From contig JADJYH010000015.1 of assembly GCA_016719855.1 (NCBI GenBank), forward strand, positions 62,001 to 126,000: 64,000 nucleotides of DNA, read 5' to 3'. A program made the translations under genes and the position numbers. How positions within the stretch are numbered: position 1 is the stretch's first letter; each line of letters starts with the position of its first letter. The notes under the pieces were generated by a model. It searched no databases and had not been told where the DNA came from. It worked only from the letters and a program-made list of their open reading frames with translations. Of the stretch, positions 59,298 to 64,000 are shown one piece after another. The DNA comes from Saprospiraceae bacterium. Lineage in GTDB: Bacteria; Bacteroidota; Bacteroidia; Chitinophagales; Saprospiraceae.

Positions 59298-59354
59298 AGC
59301 TATGAGTTATGAGTTATGGGCGTCTCCAGCATTCATAACTCATAACTCATAGCT
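59298..59354 (-). repeat. Palindromic word array at the porQ stop codon
   Basis: The left arm (59298-59318) and right arm (59334-59354) are perfect complements over 21 bases, made of TTATGAG words. The porQ TAG stop (59355-59353) is part of the right arm. The array ends about 15 bases before the methyltransferase start codon, filling the gap. Confidence 0.85.
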
Positions 59355-60391
59355 ATTTAAAGTTGGTGGAGATGCTGAAATGCGTGTTGCCTGCCCCAAG
59401 GTGCTGGATGGAGCGTCCAAAGTCCACCCGGAACCATTTCACCTTGATGCCGAAGCCCAAGGCGAAGCCGGAAAGGCTGCGAAGGTTGCGCACTTCGGTC
59501 TCTTTGCGGAGCAAGTGGTTATAGCCAAACCGGATGCGGAAATTTTCCTTCCTGCCCAATTGAAACTCACCATTGAAGACGAAGTGCCGGGCGAAGTTGT
59601 CAAACTTTGGGCGGTCGTTGTTGGTGCTTTCTTCCCCAAAAAAGAAGGTGTCTTCCTGCGAGTCGGGGTCGTCGTAGCGAATGTTCCAGCGGTTGAGGTA
59701 GCGGTAAATGATAGATAAACGGAACGGCAAATGCTTGAGTTGTTTGGAGATGCCGAGCTGCGATTCATAGGGAAGCGGCTCCCGGTCACCATCGGTGTAG
59801 GTCTGCATTTGCATGCCTAAATTCCTGATAACCAACGAGATGTTGAACTGGCTGGCCGTATCATGGAACATGGCGGCAAGGTCGGTGGCGATGCCGTTGG
59901 CGGTGTAGTTTTCGAGTTGGGAGGTGATGAACCGGAGGTTGGCGCCCACACTGACCCGCTCGTAGAGCTTGCGGCCAGCCCCCAATGTGAAAGCGTACTC
60001 CGCTGCCTTGAAGTCGCCGTTGACGTTGCCATTTTCGTCGGTGGCGTCAAAGTCGCCGTAGTTGAGGTACTGGATGCCGCCGTGCAAGGTGATGCCCGCC
60101 TTGTCGAGGTGCTGCCCGTAGCCAACATAGCCGCCCGCAATGTCGGAAACCATGAAATTGTGGCTGAAAGAAACCTGCTGGTGCATGAGCGGATTAAGGG
60201 CTGCCGGATTGGAAAGCGCAAGGTTCACATCATCGTCCTGCACAGCGATTTGGTAACCACCGAGCGCCGTCAACCTTGCCGAAGCTGGCAGCCGAAGGAA
60301 TTCAAAGCTGTTTTGCCCGCCAACAATCTGTGCTTGGAGCGTGGAAGCTAAACCCATGAAAATCAAAAGGTTGGTAACTATTTTTTTGCAT
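59353..60391 (-). CDS. porQ: Type IX secretion system protein PorQ, frameshift in signal peptide
   Basis: PorQ is an outer membrane barrel of the T9SS, working with PorU/PorV/PorZ in attaching cargo to the surface. The body is typical: QIVGGQNSFEFLRLPASARLTALGGYQIAVQDDDVNLALSNPAALNP, YLNYGDFDATDENGN, GAGRKLYERVSVGANLRFI, and the final FRIRFGYNHLLRKETEVRNLRSLSGFALGFGIKVKWFRVDFGRSI. The natural start is the ATG at 60391. With six instead of seven A at 60381-60387 it reads MQKIVTNLLIFMGLASTLQAQ, a proper signal peptide. As sequenced, only a TTG start at 60366 is in frame. A homopolymer error is likely. Confidence 0.92.
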
Positions 60392-60417
60392 AAAATTCAA
60401 TTTGAAAATATTCATTG

Positions 60418-60475
60418 CACCTGCTCACGCTCTCACCCGCTCACGCTCTCACGCTCTCACCTTCTCACTCAATTT
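60418..60475 (-). repeat. Tandem word array at the YwqK-type gene's stop codon
   Basis: Minus-strand words like GTGAGAGC repeat about six times. The gene's TGA stop (GAG TGA GAAGG) is the first copy. The array fills most of the 73-base gap to porQ. No complementary arm is visible. Confidence 0.65.
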
Positions 60476-61133
60476 CAGGACTCTCTTTTTTCATCACCGC
60501 AAGGTTGTGAATCCGAACAGTATCAATGGTTTGCTCACCCTTTTCTTTCGACCAGGTTTCGGCACAAATGCCGTATTCACAGTACATTTTTTGCGTCAGC
60601 TCGCCGTTCTCGTCGTAGATTTTTAGTTCGCCGTTTTCGTTGTCCCCGTCGAGGTAAACGCCCTCTGTTTTGAGCTTTCCGTTTTTGTGGTACTCCTTGA
60701 ACGGGCCGTTTTCCAGGTTCCCGGCAAAGGTGACCTCCTCCTGCAACTCGCCCGTATCGTACCAGCGTTTCCATACGCCGGACATCTCGTTGTTCACGAA
60801 TTGGCCCTCATTGGTGAGCCTGCCATTTTCGTCAAACTTCTGGTACTTGCCTACGAACATGCCGTTGGCGTGGTTGGTGAGGCTCTCCAATTGCCCGTTT
60901 TCGTAGTACATTTTCTGCTCGCCTTGCAGGCTGTCGTTGAGGTAAAAACTTTCCTCCAACTTTTGGCCGTTGGGGTAAAAAGAAAGGTACTGCCCCTCCT
61001 TTTTCTTCGACTTTTTGTTGATGGTAAATTTCTCTTTGAGCTTGCCGTTTTCGTCCTTTGTTTCAACGGTCTCGAAATTGCTGCAGGCGGAAAAAAACAA
61101 GATTGCGAAGCTAAAAAATATGGTAAAACGCAT
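60465..61133 (-). CDS. YwqK/MORN-variant repeat lipoprotein
   Basis: The 222-residue protein has a lipoprotein signal (MRFTIFFSFAILFFSAC). About seven MORN-like repeats of 20-24 residues follow, each of the type YYENGQLES or WYDTGELQEE (GQYLSFYPNGQKLEESFY, KYQKFDENGRLTNEG, PFKEYHKNGKLKTEG, ELKIYDENGELTQ). The family is annotated as YwqK-type antitoxin by name, but in Bacteroidota many copies are plain lipoproteins with no toxin partner, and none is seen here. It may be a surface or periplasmic binding protein. Frame intact; porQ follows. Confidence 0.8.
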   Translation of the reverse strand: MRFTIFFSFAILFFSACSNFETVETKDENGKLKEKFTINKKSKKKEGQYLSFYPNGQKLEESFYLNDSLQGEQKMYYENGQLESLTNHANGMFVGKYQKFDENGRLTNEGQFVNNEMSGVWKRWYDTGELQEEVTFAGNLENGPFKEYHKNGKLKTEGVYLDGDNENGELKIYDENGELTQKMYCEYGICAETWSKEKGEQTIDTVRIHNLAVMKKESPEIE

Positions 61134-61191
61134 GGTTGAAGAAGTTTAGGATGATGAACGAAGCAATGTTGATGTCAGTATTTTGGAGGTA

Positions 61192-61278
61192 GAAGTTAAG
61201 GGTTTGAGCATTTGAGGGTTTGGGAAGGTTAAACGAAGGTCTGTCTCCAACGCCCAACCGCTCAAATCCTCAAACGCT
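61192..61278. repeat. Fold-back word array between divergent genes
   Basis: TTTGAGGG-type words at 61195-61225 face CTCAAATCC/CTCAAACG words at 61255-61275, with CTGTCTCCAACGCC in the centre. It lies between the YwqK-type gene and the pckG promoter, so unlike the others it is at two 5' ends. Confidence 0.6.
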
Positions 61279-61351
61279 TTCCTCGGCAAATAAACGATTT
61301 TTGACCATCTCTAAATTAGCTGCAAACCAACAACAATTTGGAATTTATTCT

Positions 61352-61379
61352 TTGAAATGAAACACGCAATGTAAATTTG
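61352..61379 (+). promoter_or_regulatory. Bacteroidota-type promoter for pckG
   Basis: TTG (61352-61354), 17 bases, then TAAATTTG (61372-61379) is an exact TAnnTTTG match with allowed spacing. Transcription would start near 61387, leaving a leader of about 215 bases before the pckG start. Confidence 0.6.
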
Positions 61380-61469
61380 CGCCACAAAAATGGGCTTTAT
61401 TCTTCTCCAAAAACCCAAAAGGTGTTGAATGTCAATGTTTTATTTCAAGCCGGGGGGGCGGGGGTTTGG

Positions 61470-61505
61470 TTTTTGGCTTTAGCCATTGGTTCGCGAAGCC
61501 AAAAG
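61470..61505 (+). promoter_or_regulatory. Hairpin in the pckG leader
   Basis: TTTTGGCTT pairs with AAGCCAAAA around a 16-base loop, preceded by a G-rich run (GGGGGGGCGGGGG at 61452-61464). No T run follows, so it is not a plain terminator. It may influence translation or mRNA stability of pckG, or be a REP-type element. Confidence 0.4.
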
Positions 61506-61601
61506 CTAACGGCCAGCAGTATTGCACCGTTCATTGCCGAAGGCCCGACCCAACTGCCTTGACTGAAGCGTTTCTATCAAATAATAACCAAATTTAGAAT
61601 C

Positions 61602-63482
61602 ATGTTCCAACCATCCACTCCACTGCTAAAAAATCAGCAACCGGAAACACACCACGAAGAACTGAAAACTTGGGTCAAGCACATGGCCCAGCACTTCCAA
61701 CCCGACAATGTCCACTGGTGCGACGGCTCCGACGACGAGTACGATTCACTCTGCAACCTGCTCGTGCAGAAGGGCACGTTCATCCGCCTGAACCCTGAGA
61801 AGCGCCCGAACAGCTTTGCCTGCTTCAGCGACCCCAGCGACGTGGCACGGGTGGAAGACCGCACCTTCATCTGCTCCCGACTCAAGGAGGACGCCGGCCC
61901 CACCAACAACTGGGTGGAACCCAAGGAAATGAAAGCCACGATGGAGCACCTGCTCAAAGGCTGCATGAAAGGCCGCACGATGTACGTCATCCCGTTTTGC
62001 ATGGGGCCGCTCGGCTCGTCGCTCTCCCGATATGGTGTGCAGCTCACGGATTCTGAGTACGTGGTCACCAACATGAAAATCATGACCCGGATGGGAAATC
62101 CTGCGCTCAAACTCATTGGCGACCATGGTGAATACGTCAAGTGCATCCACTCCGTTGGCGCTCCGCTAGCGCATGGCCAAGCCGACGTGAAATGGCCGTG
62201 TACCCCCGACATCAAGAAAAAATACATCGTACACTTCCCGGAAGACCGGCTCATCATTTCCTACGGCAGCGGCTACGGCGGCAATGCGCTTTTGGGCAAA
62301 AAATGCTTCGCCCTGCGCATCGCCAGCACCATGGCCCGTGAGGAAAACTGGCTCGCCGAGCACATGCTCATACTTGGCGTGGAAGACCCCAAGGGCGAGA
62401 AGACCTACATCGCTGCTGCGTTTCCAAGTGCCTGCGGCAAAACGAACTTCTCCATGCTCATACCTCCCAAAGCCATGCACGGATGGAAGGTGACGACCAT
62501 TGGCGACGACATTGCCTGGATACAAAAGGGCGAGGCGGGCAGGCTCTACACCATCAACCCAGAGGCGGGCTACTTCGGCGTGGCGCCCGGCACCAACTAC
62601 AAGACCAACCCCAACGCCATGATTACCATTGAAAAGAACACCATCTTCACCAACGTGGCCATCACGCCCGACGGCGATGTATGGTGGGAAGGCATGAGCA
62701 AAGAAGTGCCCGAAGGCATGATAAACTGGCAGGGCTTGGCGCACGACCCCGCCTCCGGCAAGCCTGCCGCCCACCCCAACAGCCGCTTCACCGCACCGTC
62801 CATCCAAAACCCCGTGCTCGACTCGGATTGGGACAATCCGCAGGGCGTGCCTGTGCGGGCCTTCATATTTGGTGGCCGCCGCAGCACGGTGGTGCCGCTG
62901 GTTTACCAGTCGTTCAACTGGAGCTTTGGCGTCTATCTCGCCGCCACGATGGGCTCGGAGATGACGGCCGCCGCCTTCGGCGAACTGGGCAAAGTGCGCC
63001 GTGACCCCTTCGCCATGCTGCCTTTTCTCGGCTACCACGTGGCCGACTATTTCAACCACTGGCTGCAATTTGGCCGTGACCTCCCCAACTCGCCCCGTAT
63101 TTTTAATGTCAATTGGTTCCGCAAGGACGAGCAGGGCAACTTCTCCTGGCCCGGCTTCGGTGAAAACATGCGGGTGCTCAAGTGGATAGTGGACCGGGTG
63201 CGTGGCCGTGCTGGTGCCGTGGAAAGCCCCATCGGCTGGATGCCCCGACACCGTGACCTCGACTGGACCGGCCTCGAAGATTACCCGAAGGAGGAATTCA
63301 AAAAGGTGATGGCCGTGGACCGGGAAGCCTGGAAAAAGGAAGTGCTGGCCCACGAGGAACTGTTCGCCACCATGTACGACCGCCTGCCGAAGGAGTTTCT
63401 GTTCATGCGGGAACTGCTGCTCTCCGGCCTGTGGCGCTCCCCAGAAAACTGGGAGACGGCACCGGAGCGGTTGGATGACTGA
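61602..63482 (+). CDS. pckG: Phosphoenolpyruvate carboxykinase (GTP)
   Basis: This enzyme converts oxaloacetate plus GTP to phosphoenolpyruvate, the first step of gluconeogenesis. The 626-residue protein matches GTP-type PEPCK in length and motifs: HWCDGSDDEYDSL, MYVIPFCMGPLGS, ISYGSGYGGNALLGKKCFALRIAS, the P-loop FPSACGKTNFSM with its reactive Cys, the metal site IGDDIAW, and FIFGGRRS. The frame is intact. It has its own promoter about 215 bases upstream and a terminator about 55 bases downstream, so it is likely monocistronic. Confidence 0.97.
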   Translation: MFQPSTPLLKNQQPETHHEELKTWVKHMAQHFQPDNVHWCDGSDDEYDSLCNLLVQKGTFIRLNPEKRPNSFACFSDPSDVARVEDRTFICSRLKEDAGPTNNWVEPKEMKATMEHLLKGCMKGRTMYVIPFCMGPLGSSLSRYGVQLTDSEYVVTNMKIMTRMGNPALKLIGDHGEYVKCIHSVGAPLAHGQADVKWPCTPDIKKKYIVHFPEDRLIISYGSGYGGNALLGKKCFALRIASTMAREENWLAEHMLILGVEDPKGEKTYIAAAFPSACGKTNFSMLIPPKAMHGWKVTTIGDDIAWIQKGEAGRLYTINPEAGYFGVAPGTNYKTNPNAMITIEKNTIFTNVAITPDGDVWWEGMSKEVPEGMINWQGLAHDPASGKPAAHPNSRFTAPSIQNPVLDSDWDNPQGVPVRAFIFGGRRSTVVPLVYQSFNWSFGVYLAATMGSEMTAAAFGELGKVRRDPFAMLPFLGYHVADYFNHWLQFGRDLPNSPRIFNVNWFRKDEQGNFSWPGFGENMRVLKWIVDRVRGRAGAVESPIGWMPRHRDLDWTGLEDYPKEEFKKVMAVDREAWKKEVLAHEELFATMYDRLPKEFLFMRELLLSGLWRSPENWETAPERLDD

Positions 63483-63483
63483 G

Positions 63484-63521
63484 CGAGTTGGCAGTTCGAC
63501 AGTTGGCAGTTGGCAGTCTGG
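63484..63521 (+). repeat. Tandem AGTTGGC word array after pckG
   Basis: AGTTGGC words repeat four times (one degenerate) starting three bases after the pckG stop. It lies between the stop codon and the terminator at 63537. Confidence 0.7.
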
Positions 63522-63536
63522 TGACTGCGAGAAGGT

Positions 63537-63574
63537 CCAGTTAGTGCTTTGAGCGTTAACTGGGCTTTTTTTTT
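63537..63574 (+). terminator. Rho-independent terminator of pckG
   Basis: CCAGTTA pairs with TAACTGG, followed by GC and ten T. Confidence 0.8.
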
Positions 63575-63739
63575 GCAGTGTTTTTAGAGCAAGCGGGTGA
63601 GAAAGACGGGGTCGTGATTTGAATTTGTAAAATCGGGATGTACTTTTGACTCGGCAGCCTTGGGTTTGCGGTCTGGCAGATTGGTGAGTGAAGCTTTTTT
63701 CTCGCTGGTTTGTTGGATCGGATGTAAACAAAGCGGAAA

Positions 63740-63775
63740 TACACGCAACTGTGGACATGTTTGGGGTTGCGTGTA
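63740..63775. promoter_or_regulatory. 10-bp inverted repeat before the last lipoprotein gene
   Basis: TACACGCAAC (63740-63749) and GTTGCGTGTA (63766-63775) are perfect inverted copies 16 bases apart. The second half is also part of TTGCGTGTAAACGCAA. It lies 35 bases before the gene at 63810 and could be an operator or a leader hairpin. Confidence 0.4.
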
Positions 63776-63809
63776 AACGCAAGTTGCAGGGCATTTAAAA
63801 ACGATATGA

Positions 63810-64000
63810 ATGGCAAGAATTTACATCGCACTTTTAGGACTTCTATTTTTTACGTCCTGCAAAGTAACTCAATACGATTACGCCTTTATTTCTGATAGAG
63901 ATGGGAATCTGGATTTATATATTTCATCAGCCAACGACCAACTTCTTAATGTCACAAATGACAAATTTGCTGACTATGGAATTAAGTGGAGCCCTGATAG
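63810..64000 (+). CDS. Lipoprotein with WD40-like/TolB-type propeller repeat, partial
   Basis: The gene runs off the window. From ATG 63810 the protein begins MARIYIALLGLLFFTSCK, a lipoprotein signal with its lipobox Cys. It continues with YAFISDRDGNLDLYISSANDQ and a following KWSPDS, the repeat pattern of PD40/TolB-like beta-propellers (SDRDGNxDLYxxxxDG...PxWSPDG). Substrate or partner unknown. Confidence 0.7.
   Translation, partial: MARIYIALLGLLFFTSCKVTQYDYAFISDRDGNLDLYISSANDQLLNVTNDKFADYGIKWSPD

Noticed and set aside
60465..61133. Toxin-antitoxin module
   Set aside because: The YwqK family name suggests an antitoxin, but the protein has a lipoprotein signal and MORN-like repeats and no toxin gene is adjacent.
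61377..61562. Leader peptide frame of 61 codons before pckG
   Set aside because: It runs through the G-rich run and hairpin with low-complexity content and has no recognisable features; more likely chance.
62166..63794. A 542-codon open frame on the minus strand
   Set aside because: It lies opposite pckG, a well-conserved gene on the plus strand. Its translation has no domain or signal I recognise and follows the GC-rich third positions of pckG. It is a shadow.

Overview
The window comes from a member of the Bacteroidota, most probably of the Saprospirales/Chitinophagales branch. This rests on gene content: an alternative complex III plus caa3-type oxidase cluster, SusC/SusD transport, PorQ and several proteins with type IX secretion (T9SS) C-terminal signals, FG-GAP/ASPIC lipoproteins, GTP-dependent PEP carboxykinase, and TAnnTTTG promoter boxes. 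I see no rRNA, tRNA or CRISPR array.

Layout. (1) 1-17.1 kb, minus strand: one long respiratory operon, read from 17.05 kb downwards: actA, actB, actC, actD, actE, actF, coxB (fused to an OmpA domain), coxA, ctaB, two subunit III genes, subunit IV, an Sco-like protein, a DUF420 protein, and the start of a secreted protein. It carries electrons from quinol through the Act complex to cytochrome c oxidase. (2) 17.2-20.4 kb: TMEM220 protein, lptB, a BatD-like domain protein, a small membrane protein, and a Uma2 protein. (3) 20.4-27.3 kb: two tandem FG-GAP/ASPIC lipoproteins. (4) 27.5-37.2 kb: a T9SS-secreted surface protein, susD/susC, a divergent LacI regulator, and a truncated aspartyl protease. 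(5) 37.5-44.5 kb: a giant SprB-like adhesin with about 15 tandem 83-residue modules, ending at an intact-ended IS481-like element (63-bp inverted repeats, 5-bp target duplication). (6) 46.4-50.9 kb: a heavily frameshifted stretch holding a T9SS cargo protein, a class V aminotransferase remnant and beta-barrel remnants. (7) 50.8-64 kb: ECF sigma factor, outer-membrane protein, algH, fabD, galE, ompA, cysQ, enoyl-CoA hydratase, a MITE-like palindrome, a methyltransferase, porQ, a YwqK-type lipoprotein, pckG, and a partial lipoprotein.

Quality caveat. Many clearly conserved genes carry small indels (coxA, coxC, actB, lptB, susC, transposase, algH, porQ, adhesin and others), several of them in homopolymer runs. 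Sequencing or assembly error is the simplest explanation for most. I therefore give these genes as single full-length features and name the break points.

The most unusual signals are the CoxB-OmpA fusion, an Sco-like protein without copper-binding cysteines, and a set of intergenic arrays made of short tandem words. Each array uses its own word, folds back as a palindrome in the clearest cases, and starts at or overlaps the stop codon of the upstream gene.
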